64,000 bases of DNA from Drosophila miranda (GCF_003369915.1 NC_046673.1:914001-978000); one strand, 5' to 3'. Shown: positions 1 to 12,347, numbered from the stretch's first letter. Program-made: numbers and translations. Notes: generated by a model not told the origin, from the sequence alone.

Positions 1-348
1 TAAAAACCGAAAGCAGGAGACATTCGGACAGTCGCTCAGGGTGAATATGCCAAAATTATTAGGGAATATCAACACGACACATCCGGGCATGCTTGTCGTG
101 GCCTTTTTCTGTCCGACTTGCTAGTTAGCCTGGGTACGGACATGTTTGGTCAGTTTAACGGACCGGACTAGTATTTGATTTGAATGGAAAGTCAAATTTG
201 ATGTACACAGGAGCCATTGGATAGGCGGTCTCCATTGTAATATAACTGCTTTCTTTCGTGTTACTATCTTCCGTTTCCTTGTTTTTCGTTCTCTCTAAAA
301 ATAAAGTTTATTTTTTCAAAACGGGGCCCTATTAGATTCGCCGACCAC
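1..348. other. Unassigned left flank
   Basis: No convincing coding region. All forward frames close quickly and no splice-supported exon was seen. It may be 5' flank of the gene starting at 349, or the 3' end of a gene outside the window. Confidence 0.4.
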
Positions 349-1026
349 ATGATCCGAGCACTTCTGTCACTGTGGTCACCCAGTGCAGTCAGCGTAAGCA
401 CAGAAGACGAGGCTCAGAACCAGAACCTGGCTCAAGCCCAATCTGCGCGACAGATTCGAGCTCGCTGGGGGATACGCCGCCAGAGCCGGAGCGGCAACGT
501 TTATCCCCGGTTCCGCCATTTCTCGCGACACCCTCGAATGATAGCCTTTGAAATGGCCGTACGACAGAATCTGGCCAATCTGTTAGACCGAGTCGAGCCA
601 AACTTTCACCAGCCCCAAGCCGAGCAGGATCCAGGTAAGAAAATGGGTCGTGACTATAGCTCTCTGTCATCATCCATCTCCATTTCCCGTCCAGACTTGA
701 GCGAATCGGAGCCAGATGAGGGGTTCTTCCTTCAGCGTTACGGGGGAGGTTACGCGGTGATCCGCCGCCGGTGCAACTTCACTCTGCCGCGCATTGGAAT
801 CGACGAGCCCGTCAGCCAGCCCTTAGTGTGGCTGGCCCTAGAGACACTGGAGGCAGAAGCTTTCAATGTAAACGACATTCAAGGTACTCGTAGTTCCGCA
901 GACTTTGTGGCACAGTTTTTGGTCAAAAATCTGACCATAGACGTCTTCAATGCTGGGAATCAGCCAGGCTATGGTCCCTCCAATGTTCGACCACCACCAC
1001 CACCACCCCCACCAGCCGTTAACTAG
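349..1026 (+). CDS. Hypothetical protein with proline-tract C-terminus
   Basis: Open frame of 225 codons, not recognised as any family. The start ATG lies in a reasonable fly context (gaccacATG). The N-terminal third is rich in Gln, Arg and Ser; an acidic patch (SESEPDEG) follows; the C-terminal half looks like a folded region (FVAQFLVKNLTIDVF) and ends in eight prolines and AVN before a TAG. Codon use with many G/C third positions supports real coding. Within it, positions 635-694 have the form of a 60-nt intron; removal keeps the frame and shortens the protein to 205 residues. No signal peptide or membrane segment is evident. Function unknown. Confidence 0.6.
   Translation: MIRALLSLWSPSAVSVSTEDEAQNQNLAQAQSARQIRARWGIRRQSRSGNVYPRFRHFSRHPRMIAFEMAVRQNLANLLDRVEPNFHQPQAEQDPGKKMGRDYSSLSSSISISRPDLSESEPDEGFFLQRYGGGYAVIRRRCNFTLPRIGIDEPVSQPLVWLALETLEAEAFNVNDIQGTRSSADFVAQFLVKNLTIDVFNAGNQPGYGPSNVRPPPPPPPPAVN
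635..694 (+). other. Probable short in-frame intron
   Basis: Begins GTAAGA and ends TTTCCCGTCCAG, with a pyrimidine-rich 3' half, and is 60 nt long, the modal size of fly introns. Because 60 is a multiple of three and the segment has no stop, the frame stays open whether or not it is removed. Splicing joins GAT-CCA-G to AC-TTG and gives the acidic run DPDLSESEPDE. Confidence 0.65.
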
Positions 1027-4000
1027 AAAAAAATCTATCCATATGCTGCTCGGTTGTGCTGGTCGGTGGTATCGGTATTGGTAACGAAAATTTCCCGTGA
1101 TTAAATACACTTGACGACAAATTAAGAAACCATATTCATGTGCAGCTCGGGGATCGATCTACACTCTTCAACAAAAATTTCCCATGATTACACACATTTC
1201 AAAAATCTTTCACCAATTAAGAAACTAGCTTAAAATTCAAAAGACGTTTAGCAGAAAGAGAGGAGACAACAGAGGTATCGCAAATCGATGTACCACCAGC
1301 GATGCCAAGATTAAATAACAAAAAATAATTGTTCTATATTAAATTCAGCACGAAAAGTATTGATTACAATTGACATGAACCCCATGATCTCATTTATTTG
1401 TTATTTGGCAACTAGGAATTGCTATCGAAGGCTAACCTAACCCCTGGTTTTGCTCCCATCCTGGGATTGAGGCAGCACTCTGCCGAGCTAATCGCGGGAA
1501 AATTAATTTTAATGAATTATTATTTCGACTAAGCATACTGCTTAGAAAATGGGCTCGCGGCATTATATACATATGTAGTTTGAGTGTGCATAAGGGCATT
1601 TAATGCAAACGAATACATACATACATATGTATGTACATATGCTTCATTAAGCTTAATAAATGAAAACATTATTATTATTATTTAGCACCTACATACATAT
1701 GTATGTACGTATGTATTTAATCAAGGGAAACCCTCGATCTATTTTATTACGAGATGAAATGTTCAATGAGATGAATGTTCAATCAAACTTCTTATCCAAA
1801 ACTCGCTGCATTCGGCATTTCATACTATGAAACGCACTGTATCCGCCGCATGTATATTACATTTTCCCTCTATAAATCCTTTTGTGTAAATCAGATCTGC
1901 CACATTAGCGTTTTTCTTAAATTATTGATGAATTCGATGGAAATGCGGCTATTGTTTTTTACTTTTTATTGATTTATACATTTATTTGAAATCGTGCTCC
2001 TAATCGCACACATGGAAGCCCAGATATGCATATAAATATTATATAGTCGATTCTGTTTACAGCTCGAGTCCACGCGCCACTCAAGTGGTTCGCTGTGGAA
2101 TCGCTGGGCTGCTGACGCGGCGAAATCAGTGCGTGTGGGCTTCATTGGAAATGGAAGTGCTAGCCGAGAAATGAAAGGTCAACAGGACACACGCACCCGC
2201 TCTCTGCCACACGAAGCCCCACACAAAGCAAAAGTGCAACGGCCCTGAGGGGTGGCCGCGTAGTGGGCGTGCTCAAGGCAACGTCTCGCCCAGACAGAGT
2301 CCAGACAAGTCCCCAGTCCAGTCCAGGCCCCCAAATTCCAGCCCAAGCCTCGTCGGAGACCGAGCGGAGCCATCGGCCGCAGTCGGTAGAGATTAGAGAT
2401 GGGCATGGCAGTTCCGATTCTGGGTCACTGATTCCAGCGAGCACTTTTGGCACGCGAACCAACAGCAATTCGAATCGATACATTTTTCGCAGAATGAATC
2501 CTGAATACCCTATATATATACAAATGGTTATTATCTGTTAAATGATGAGTAATTTTGTCTTGAATGCAACCTGTTCTTTTGTGCTATTCAGATAAAACGA
2601 GCGGGAACGTTGTGAACGTTTTCTGGGATTGGGATTTTTCCAAGGATTAAGTTGGACTTGGAACGACTTGGAATACCTTAAATTCACTTGGAAAGGTTTG
2701 TCATCACTGTTTTTAGCTTTCTCTGACTAAATTGATAACTCTCTTCGCTTGCTCTTCCAACCACACTCTCTCTCTCTCTCTGGCTGCAGCTTTTTGACTG
2801 TTTTTTGGGCCAGACATTGCCCTTGAGGTCTCTTAACCGATTGCAGTTCATTGGCGTCCCCGCCCCATCCCAATCTACAGGCTCAGCCTCAGCCTGAGTC
2901 GATTCCATTACATTTCACACCACCCACGTCAGGCCGAGTAGTTCAAAGCCATTTGGACCCAGAAAAATGTGTGTCTATGCCCGTTGGTGGTCTATGCTCG
3001 CAGCATCTACATACATATGTATGTACATACATATATCTCCATCCTGTTGTTGTTGGGGACAGGTCGCGTTGTGGGTCGATTGGAACAGTTTATTGACATC
3101 GGGCGATAATTTGGTGCTGTTTGTTCGTATCGCTCGCGTGAAAATATTCGCAAATATTGAGTCGGAATCGGAATGCTCGTACAAAGGTGAGGATCTAAGA
3201 TCTATTAGGGGCGAATTCTGTGACGGTACGAAGTGGTCCATAAAGCACTGTACTTAAACTCAAGTGGGGTCTGGAATGGGTATTACACATTTATTTACTG
3301 AAATACTATGTATTTCTTAAATACATAAAAACGGATAGTATTTTATTACCTATATTTATTTAATTATATGAGGTTCTATACATTTTTTTGTTTAAATTAA
3401 ATATTAAAATATTTATGTTGGTTGTTCCAATAGCGTTTCAGAAAAACATGTTGTATTTAGATACTTGCGTGGGGATTATTTTTCAAAGTAAATTCATAAC
3501 ACATACTCCTCTATCCATCCGAATATATGTACTTTCCTCTGATCAAATTCAAAATCATATGTAGGGTTTCAGCTACCCAACTGAACTCCGATGAGCACTG
3601 CACTCCATTTACTTTGAGGTATTTCCATTCAATTTCATGGAACTTGCAACTTAATTGCAAAGTTCAGTTTGCTCTAATGGGAATCCGATAGGTTTTTGCT
3701 GTTGTTTCTGTTTCTGTTTCTATAATTAAGATTGTGGACTGTTGTCGCCGATGTCTACGCTTTTCATCAACAACAAACACCAGCAGAGCAAGAGGCAGAG
3801 CCAGCAACAGAGGCTGAGCCATCACCTCCTCCACGCTTCTGGGTCAATAATCTGCGTCTGAGCTGGATTGTTGTTGGCGCCCGCCTGCCGCACATGTCAA
3901 TCAATGGAGATCCAATTTTAGCACAAGTAAACAATATTTGCTCGATCGATCCTCCATTGGGTGGGGGATTCTGGGTGGCAAGGGAGAAGTAGATGAGGAG

Positions 4001-4122
4001 TCCAGCTCGGTGGGGCCTCCGCCTCCCACAAGTGGCTTATCGCCAGGCGCTGGGGCATGCCTGAATAGAGGAAAAAACCAAGGAAGCTCAGCTTTTCATC
4101 GTGATCGCATCGTTGTGTTGGC
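1027..4122. other. Noncoding, AT-rich intergenic DNA
   Basis: Contains short microsatellites and scattered short chance frames on both strands. A GC-richer patch at 2040-2480 has frames open on both strands but no splice or codon pattern that picks one. A CT run is near 2764-2781. No gene is called here. Confidence 0.5.
1612..1716. repeat. TACATATG self-complementary microsatellite pair
   Basis: Two tracts (about 1612-1642 and 1687-1714) of alternating TACA and TGTA tetramers around CATATG. Such tracts can fold on themselves. Similar ones recur at about 3009-3032, 6003-6124, 40457-40483, 40691-40725, 42812-42835 and 43000-43076. Confidence 0.8.
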
Positions 4123-4375
4123 TATCGATAATTCGCAAGTCATCGATATGGTACACAGACGGCCTTCGATGCCACCATCGGCCTTCACCATGGCGTTGTG
4201 TTGGCTCTCAAACATTCGATATTGTATTAAACTTGTGATACAACCTACGAACGGTAATCGAATACAGCGGGGCTTTATCGATTAATCGATTCATTTATAT
4301 ATGTATACTGTGTTCGTAATTCAGGTACTCTTCTATCGATATTGTTTAGTTTTGATCGATAAATCCGCTTATCGA
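4123..4375. promoter_or_regulatory. Cluster of DRE/CGATA motifs
   Basis: Perfect TATCGATA 8-mers lie at 4123-4130 and 4334-4341, with further CGATA or ATCGAT cores near 4143, 4276, 4283, 4354 and 4369. TATCGATA is the DREF site, and clustered CGATA is the binding signature of the BEAF-32 boundary protein in flies. The cluster therefore looks like a housekeeping promoter or boundary element. No gene start could be tied to it with confidence. Confidence 0.5.
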
Positions 4376-6600
4376 CCAATCATCCGTTGACCCTGACGCG
4401 GCGTTGCCTCCTCCGTATGGGCCTTCCCACCTTGGACTTTGCACCGCATTGCGTATGGCATCATCCCGCCTACCAGCTCTCCTCCAAGCAATCCTCCACT
4501 CTGGCACCATCCCCATCCCTATTCCCATCAAAGTGAAGTGACAGATCTCAAGACGGCTTATCTCTCTAGATGACTTAGAATGGAGCATCTCTCGTTCGCT
4601 CTCTGTTGTTTTCCTCGCGAGAGAGATTAATGCTAAAAATAGGGATCTTTTATTTCGATTCGAAACTAGATCACGTCGAATACACGTTGTCGTTGTTTAC
4701 GGTTTTTTCACAGCGTTACGCCCCACGCCCTCCGACTGGGCTGCCGCTGCCCCATTGGTTTCCGTTCTTCATCATCTCCTGCTACTGCTCCGCCGCCTTC
4801 TCCACGCTGCACTCGGAGTCGCAGTCGCAGTCACGGCAGCGCCAACGACAAGCAACAAAAACATCAACAACTCTTATCGACAGGCATTATCTCACCCAGC
4901 CCAAGACCCCAGATCGCCCATAGAATATGTAGGGTATACACTTGGGACTCGAGCCAGATGCCATAACCCTAGACCAAGGACCAGACCAGACCGTCAGGAG
5001 GGAATGCCCATGCCAATTATCTGTAATCATCTCGTACAGTACAGACGCACTCCCACTTCCACTCCCCTACCAGTCTCATCGGAAAGAACTGCAGTTCACA
5101 GTCCAGTTCGATTAAATAGGGATTTCGTTTTAATTTTAAATAGTAATTATTGCAAAGTCAGTGAGGAATAATCAAGCTTCAGCCAGAAGCTTTTAGGATT
5201 TACTGGCCTGGCCATCAGGACAGTTTTGTATGTATGTAGTTGTTCCATTCACCGAAATCTTGAACTGCACCCCGGAAAAGTTGCAGCCAGATAGTTTCAA
5301 AAATGGAATGTAATAAATAAATGGATGTGATAAATATGTATCTATAATACAACAAACTGCTTTGATCGATACCGATGATCTATACTTTATAATGGTTTTT
5401 GAGTTAAGTAGATCCCTTCAGAAGAGGTAAAAATAACAATACCCATTAACCAAAATGTGGCAATTACGACCTACACGTACGAACGTTGCCATATCATCGG
5501 GAGGGAAGATGTTGTTCGGATGGATCCACTCTATTTGCTTCTGTTTTTGTTGCTATTGCTGTTTGCATTTGTCACTCTCAGCCAGATAACGCACACACGC
5601 ACATGTGCACGCACACAGGCACGCACACATAAATACTACTATGTACTTTTGCTCAAAGGCAATCTCGTGAATATTATTGTCAGTGTACCCGGCCGTACTT
5701 AATGCCGAACACACACAGTCCCGCACACACAGTGGCCCCCACAGTGACCCAAAGTTGATTGGATGGATGTGTCACGGCCAGACATTTGTTTTCTTTCATA
5801 AGTTTTGTTTACTTTATAGGGTCTTTGTACCAAAACATGCGTCTCTACGTTAAAAACCTGGTTCCGCTTGGCCCCTTCCCTGGACGTGGCTTTCACGTGC
5901 ACTGACACCCATAGGCCCGGAAGCAGTGTAACTGTAACTGCATATGTATATGCGTTACGAATGTTCGCTCTATTACGAACCAAGTGATACCCCGTCAACG
6001 TAAATACATACGTAAGTACATATGTTCATGTGTACATACATACATATGTACATACATACTATATGAACGAGCTACTTATGTACATATGTATGTACTATGT
6101 ATGTACTATATACATACATATGTCGGATCCCATTGATTTTGATCCCATTCATGCTGTTAGAATTTAACGATCATAATGATTCGTGATTGATTTTCAGTAT
6201 CACAGTCGAATCGCTCGTACCTCAGGTGGCTATTTATTTTCGATGCCTAGGTAAGTGTAGACGATAAATTGTATTCCTGTGGAAGCTCTAAACTGTAACT
6301 GTGATGATTGTGGTGATACAAAATATGTGCTCATACATATGTACATGTGTGTGTGCATAAGTTTTCCCTCTGCCTGCTGCATGCATCTCCACAAATAGAG
6401 TATACCTTGGACTCCTCGAGTACCGTTTACAAGAAGCACACCCGATCGCGAACGAATGGAACGAATACGATTTGCCGACGACGGCAAGAGCGGGGCTTCG
6501 GCTTCGCGAAGCGCTGGCCGCACTTAAACGGTTCTTTTTCAATTTGGCTGTGAAACAACGAAGAACGTGAGCAATCCGATCAGATCTCTCAAACGCGAAC
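4376..6600. other. Noncoding interval upstream of Ilp6
   Basis: Several frames of 80-140 codons exist on both strands near 4350-5170, but they overlap one another and lack splice sites or homology, so none is called. Another CGATA core is near 5366. The stretch 6003-6124 is a long TACATATG-type microsatellite. Some of this may be promoter DNA for Ilp6. Confidence 0.45.
6003..6124. repeat. Long TACATATG/TATGTACA microsatellite
   Basis: About 120 bp of nearly uninterrupted TACATA, TGTATG and CATATG steps, including several perfect local palindromes. Confidence 0.85.
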
Positions 6601-8336
6601 CGATTCCACACAAAAGGCAGTGCGGAGCTTACTGGAAATCAGGCGAATGTGCAACGAAAGTGAAACGAAGTGCAGCAGAAGAACCGGAAGTGAGAGACAC
6701 AGAAAATTAGAATACTTTCAATTTGAGGCAGTCTAAGCCTCGAGCACACTCACTTAATTCAAGTCACTGAGGGGCTTTGAACAATTGGATCACACTAAGT
6801 GGCAGGCAGTGTAACATTCGAACATTTATTTTTTGGTGCAGTGTTAGCTTCGAACAACTGAAACACACACACACACACTCAATTGGATGGAGTGGAAGTG
6901 GGTGTATGAAAGAAACAGCAAAGCAAGCGGCAGGAAGTGGCCAAACTAGCGAGCGAGAGCGACAGGGAGAGAGAGCGAGCGTAAACGAGTGAGACAAAGA
7001 GAGATAACCGTCAAACAGCAGCAGAGCAGCGCCAGCGCAAACAGCTTCCAGTCGCAGTCTAATTTTAGCACACTGATGTCTAAAAATAAACAACAATTCC
7101 ACAGGCACACAACCACAAACTCGGGCAAACAAACCCATTGAGAGCAGGAGAGGAGAGAAACAGCCTGCAGATCAGAGAGAAGTGTAAAACAGTTTCGATT
7201 CGAATTCCGCTTTCGTAAGTGTCGCGCGCGATTATCAGCTATTTATTCCACAGAAGCGCGCTGGCTGTTTATAAGGATAGTGATAGCCCAAAATCTGCGG
7301 CAACGCCAAAGGGTGCAAGGGAACGAACGAAGCAAACGGTGCGAACCGAGCAGGCGCAGCTTACGGGCCTTACAGGGAAACAGAGGCACAGATATAACGA
7401 AACGGAGCCATCACAAAATGCGAGGAGCGTGAGTTGGCAGAGCGAGAGGAGAGGCTAAGAGAGTGCACATGACGAGCAATCGAATATCGAGCATAGAACA
7501 TCACTCAGCGGCCGGACATTCAGTTGGCTCGGGCCGGCCAAGGCACGCTCTACTTTCGAGATTCCACGTTCCACATTCTACATCCAAAACCAATTTCACA
7601 TCCAACTTCAAGCCCAGCCGCAACGTTAGCGCTTGAATCGCGTCAGCGCCAACGGCAACATCTGCGTCGGCCGCAATTCGCACTCGAATCGAATTCTGCT
7701 CAGGGACACGACGCCACACGAGATGCAACAACAACTGCAGCTGAAGCACTCGAGCACACCAGCAGCAGCCCAAGCAAAAGCACGCGTCACCCCCCCAGTG
7801 CAGTTCGATTGCCCCAGCCGCAGCACAGACACTCGCACCAATCGCCTATCGATCCCGATAACTCATTGAAAGACAACTCAGATCCCTGTCGATCCGCTTC
7901 GGTGCACAATTGTGTTCTTTCCGCACAAGCGGAAAGCTTCCCACAACTATTTTCGTTTGTTTTTTTGTGCACGTAATACAACCGCTCACCCCTCACTAAG
8001 CCCCATGCCACAGAGGGAACTCCCCCAAAAAGATAAACGTTAGTGTTAACGATTTTTGTTGCTTTTTGTTTTGTTTTCGTCAATTGAATGTGATTTTGAA
8101 ACGGTGTGATTGCAAAAGAATTAATATGCAAATTACCAAAAAGAAAGTTCCTTAGGCAAGTGATAATACGACAGAACTCAAGAGAGTGCACGCATATACA
8201 CAAAATACAATATATACACATATGTCCTACGTATATCCACAACACATACATATATCTGCGTACATAACAACACAAAGCAAGGCCCAGACAACTAGAATAT
8301 ACTCTTTCTACGCCCGGGACACGCAAGCATGCAAAC
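6600..8336 (+). promoter_or_regulatory. Likely 5' leader exons of Ilp6
   Basis: The DNA becomes purine- and CAG-rich, as in long fly 5' leaders. A strong splice donor (TTTC|GTAAGT) is at 7216 and another (AAAC|GTGAGT) at 8337. The second would pair with the acceptor TTTCGTTGCAG that abuts the Ilp6 ATG at 9678, giving a 1,341-nt intron. An initiator-like TTCAGTT is at 7519-7525. Multiple leader exons are known for Ilp6 in D. melanogaster. The exact starts cannot be fixed from sequence alone. Confidence 0.45.
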
Positions 8337-9677
8337 GTGAGTAGTGCCGTCCAGCCTTAGTTTTATAGGGGAGACTTTAATTTCAGGAATTGATACTTAA
8401 TACTTTAATACATTCTTAAGCTTACCACTCTATTGTGCAATATAAAGGGCAAGTGCTATTATCATCTGGGTTTTATTCCTCAGTACAACAGCTAAATTCA
8501 ATTCTTATCTTAGGTTAAACAAAACTTAGTTTAGTTTGGCCGGGCTAACAATTCCTTCAAGGAACTTTTTTAAATCTTACCTTAAATATCTTCAATCTGT
8601 CAATAAAATAAGCAGCAGAGACTGTCTTAAGCGGCAATCAAACCAAATTGATCCCTAAGAGACTCAAGCGAGTTTTCTTATAATCAATCGTTGGAAAAAT
8701 TCTTGGAAAATGATCCCATACTAAGGATGAATTAAAACCCTTTTGGATCCATTTGCTATAAACTCTTGATATTCGAGAAACACTTATCTTTTCCGACAAG
8801 CTTATCAAAATTCAATTCAACCGAAATGGATCGTTCGAGCCGAGATCAATTCAGCCGAACAAGCAATCGAAAATTCCAATGCTGCGAGTATATGCGAGTG
8901 GTTGGGTGCAGCAATACGATAGCTCTGTCACAGGATGACCGATCGCCTCTTGTTTATTTCCCACTCGGTGCAGTATACGCGAACGCGAAAGAAGTGGAAA
9001 ACATTGAACCACATACTATATATAGGGTCGGCTCTGGCGGCTGGAAGCTGATTCTCAAAAGCAAACAAAAACAAAGCCACATGGGGCATGCCTCTCGCCC
9101 GCTTCTCTCCCTTGGCTCACACACTCCCTTTACTGATTGTGTATAAAAAGAACTCATGTTCCAAATGATAAGCCGATTCAGAAGCAGACTGGAGGTTTAT
9201 TTTTAAACACTGAAGCTTATGTAAATATTTCCTGGCCATCCCCAGCGTCAACTCAGGCCCCAGCGCCAGCACTAGACCCAGCGAAGACAAAAACAAAACC
9301 ACAATCGAATGGGATCTGAATTAAAAATATAGTAATATTTGACACTGATAAACGAGGAGCCGGAGTCCCATCGCACAGACCCAGAGGCGGGTGGTACCGT
9401 GCGATATATGTAAGGGTATCCGGAAAAGCGTTACAGATAACAAATTTGAAAAATACAGATAAAACAGGTGTAAGCCAAACTTCCATAGTTAAATCTCGAA
9501 AGCTGCACATTACGAGTTGTCTTAACATCTAGCAATCGTTAATATGACTTTGTTAATGTACCATACATTCGCTTTAATATTCCTTAAATAAATTTATACT
9601 GGAGATGGATAGAAGCATAGAGAACCCTTGAGAAAACTTTTTCAAGAATCCCTAACCTAACCCTTCTTTCGTTGCAG

Positions 9678-10129
9678 ATGATTCTCGCAGTGCCAACATC
9701 TAAAGTTATCGTAGTGCTGGCTGCAGTCATGCTGGGCCTGACGCTGTCTGGCAGCCCCCTGACCGAGGCGAGTCCTGTGACCACCGATGATGGTGGGGTG
9801 CGCACGCGCTGTGCCGACATCCTAGCCGAGTCCATACAACTTATCTGCAGAAATCGCACTCGCTCGCTGGCCGATGCCTATCGTAAGTTTCTATAAGTTC
9901 CCACCGACATGTCGCGATACCGACACCCCTGAAAGTTCCATACAGATAAAATAATCAATGCGTTTACCCCCGAACAGCCAACAGCTTTGGGCGTCGCAAC
10001 AAGCGCCTCTCCCCCGACGAGATATTCTACAGACCACTGCAGAACGGTCCCACCCACGATTGTTGCAGCCGTCCGTGCAACTACACGGAACTCAAGCAGT
10101 ACTGCGCTCCCCCTGAAAGTGAAAACTGA
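9678..10129 (+). CDS. Ilp6: Insulin-like peptide 6 (two coding exons)
   Basis: Secreted insulin/IGF-like hormone that acts through the insulin receptor; in flies Ilp6 comes mainly from fat body and supports growth during non-feeding stages. Exons are 9678-9882 and 9978-10129, with a 95-nt phase-1 intron (donor GTAAGT, acceptor CCGAACAG), giving 118 residues. Residues 1-32 form a signal peptide with a hydrophobic core at 10-24. B chain: C45 and C57 (spacing 11). A short C-peptide follows dibasic RRNKR (74-78). A chain: C97, C98, C102, C111, the canonical CC-x3-C-x8-C pattern. The N-terminus (VPTSKV) and the PNSFG-R-R-x-KR junction are Ilp6 hallmarks. ATG 9678 is chosen because an acceptor AG lies directly before it. 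No lesion is seen. The A chain ends in an extra PPESEN tail. Confidence 0.88.
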
Positions 10130-10209
10130 ATGAGAAATCCATCACTAGTACTAACCACCAGATACCCTTTCAAGCTAGGCGTACCGTACAGTTGCATACA
10201 TAAATATTG

Positions 10210-10295
10210 CACCAGCATCCAGATACTGTTCACCACCAGCACCAGCAGCAGCACCAGCAGTAGCAGCATCCAGAAAAGCACCAGCATCTACAACC
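10210..10295 (+). repeat. CAG/ACCAGC repeat in the Ilp6 3' UTR
   Basis: Imperfect run of CACCAG and CAGCAG steps about 80 bp after the Ilp6 stop. Lies in untranslated sequence. Confidence 0.7.
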
Positions 10296-10362
10296 ACATA
10301 GAGTACACATACACTTAGTATATTCCACTAATTTAAATTACGCTCTAATTGCACTTTGTAAA

Positions 10363-10368
10363 AATAAA
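10363..10368 (+). terminator. Polyadenylation signal for Ilp6
   Basis: AATAAA about 235 bp downstream of the Ilp6 stop; it is the first canonical signal after the gene. Confidence 0.6.
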
Positions 10369-11567
10369 CATGCGCATGCGAGAAATCCTTCTAGGAAAAT
10401 GCCCACTTTGTTATGGACACATCCATCTGATATTTGTTTATACGTATAAATAATCGTAAATATATGCTTACTTCTCATGTACTGTATGCATTTGAGACTC
10501 TTGTGTATATGCTCGTTATGGTCTACTTTGAAACCTCTTCTCCTTGAACTGAGCTTTTCCACTGCCTTCTCCCAAACTCAGTTGTTCGAATGAGAGTTCG
10601 AATGGTGGTGTTATTGATTACCCAGTTTATTTCCATTTCAATTTCCTCTCCCGAAACCGAAACGGAACCACTTGAAAAAACTTTCCTAGACAACCTCATA
10701 TCGAGTTCATAGAGAATATCCTATGTCAGGACACTATCTGCCACTCTTCATTTGACGCCTCCATTGTTGGTTTTATAGCACACAAAACGGGACAGCCATT
10801 CGGAGTGGCATTCAAGGAGATTGTCAAGGCTTGGGTTCGGTTTGAGTTGGGGTTCGGATGAGGGTTGGGGTCATGCAAAATGCATAACACTCTGCTATCC
10901 CCGTGCTCGTTCGTTCCTGTCATGCTATTCGACCTTTGAAAAGCACCACTACCCATTCCCACACATTCGGTCTGGACTGAGCTGAATGGGGGTCACGAGG
11001 ATGATGACTACAAATTAGATTACAAACGCTGACGATGAGGATTTTAATGATGGTGCAAATCAGACACAGAAGGGAATACCTTCGAGCATTCCTTGGAGAC
11101 GCCATAGACAGAAAGATAGTGCAATACTTAATAGCTGACCACTACAAGAGCTTTGATTGAATTTCACATATTTAATAGTTGTTTAACTCTACACATCTTC
11201 TATTGCTCCTCGGTAGAACGCAGCATTGTAGGAGATCGGTCTCCTTCTGGTCAACTGCCTATGAATCTTCATCATCTTCGTTGATGTAGACTTTTTTTGT
11301 TTGCTTGTCGGGAACAACCACTTCCATTGCAGTTATCATCGCTTACCGCAATCGACGGTTGGGGATTTTCTGACAGTTTCCTTACGGGGCCCATCAGTTT
11401 CCTACTGTTACTTCTTACTGTAAAGTTACTCTTCTTCAATTGAAACCAAAAAGAAAATATTTTAAAACGAAAAATGGAAGATAAAAGAACAAATTTCTAG
11501 CCCAGTTCAGGGCTACTCTGTTTTAAAAATTATTTTTTACTGGAATTTGGATATCACTGCTAGCGAC
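10369..11567. other. Intergenic DNA between Ilp6 and the minus-strand gene
   Basis: No supported gene. Short frames of 60-78 codons on both strands show no splice or homology support. The 3' UTR of the convergent minus-strand gene probably occupies part of 11400-11567. Confidence 0.5.
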
Positions 11568-12347
11568 CTATGGCTTGGGGCCGAGCCGCTTGTAGTAGAT
11601 GGTTCGACAAAACCTAGCTTTCGAGGGCTTCCCATTGTCATCCAGGGTTTCCTGCTCTAATCCGTCTTTCTTCGGCAATTCTTTCGACAAACAGATGTTG
11701 TTTGACTGAGCAATCGCTTTCAACCGAAGCCTGCGATCCCACATTTCTGGATGCGGACTATTTGTTAATGCTGTTGTAGTTGTGATTTCCATTGAATCTC
11801 GTTGGACAGCTCGTTTGCCGTATTTCGTATCGAAGAAATCCACCAAAAGGTCTACTGAAGATACTGGTGCTATCGTGACCGTATCGTCCTTGGCATTTGT
11901 CGATGACGATTTATCAATCGAATCCTGTTTTGGGGTAGAAAGCACCTCGAAATCCTGTCGGCAAGGTGGTATAACCCGACTCATTCGGGGAAAAGGCATG
12001 GCTTTTTCAACCGCCGTCTCGACGGCCACCGAATCCGCGTTGGGCTTGCGAAACAGATTTTGGAAAAACGATCTTCCTTGGATTGGTACTGTGGGCTCTT
12101 TGTCTTCGGGGCTGGTCTTTCCTTCTCCCGATGGCGTTTGATTCTTGATCTGTTTTGGGATATAGCCCATTGGAAATCTTTTTTGCGTAAAGATAAGAGC
12201 TGTGTCACCTACCTTAGTCGGAGGCAGAGGCCCGTGCACTCTTCCCTTGATAAAAAGATCTCCCTGAAAGACCCGCTTCAGACTCGAAAATGATTGCCGA
12301 AGCCACTGGTTGAGTTTTCCCACTTGGGCCATTACGGAATCCCGCAC
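11568..12347 (-). CDS. Hypothetical single-exon protein, 259 aa
   Basis: Uninterrupted frame, not recognised. The start could be codon 1 or Met6 (MAQVGKLNQW). The N-terminal 70 residues look structured (LRQSFSSLKRVFQGDLFIKG, TALIFTQKRFPMGYIPK). The middle is polar and Ser/Thr/Lys-rich. A second ordered-looking part has SSVDLLVDFFDTKYGKRAVQRD and later WDRRLRLKAIAQ. The C-terminus is basic (RTIYYKRLGPKP). No signal peptide, membrane segment or zinc motif. It faces Ilp6 tail to tail. Length, lack of internal stops and codon pattern support a real gene; it may be lineage-restricted. Confidence 0.6.
   Translation of the reverse strand: MRDSVMAQVGKLNQWLRQSFSSLKRVFQGDLFIKGRVHGPLPPTKVGDTALIFTQKRFPMGYIPKQIKNQTPSGEGKTSPEDKEPTVPIQGRSFFQNLFRKPNADSVAVETAVEKAMPFPRMSRVIPPCRQDFEVLSTPKQDSIDKSSSTNAKDDTVTIAPVSSVDLLVDFFDTKYGKRAVQRDSMEITTTTALTNSPHPEMWDRRLRLKAIAQSNNICLSKELPKKDGLEQETLDDNGKPSKARFCRTIYYKRLGPKP

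Noticed and set aside
4755..5171. 138-codon plus frame
   Set aside because: Overlaps another frame of 105 codons on the same strand, low-complexity composition, no splice support.
8766..9146. 126-codon plus frame upstream of Ilp6
   Set aside because: Lies in the probable leader intron of Ilp6; no homology or codon bias. A TATA-like stretch inside it near 9016 could be an internal promoter but is not supported further.
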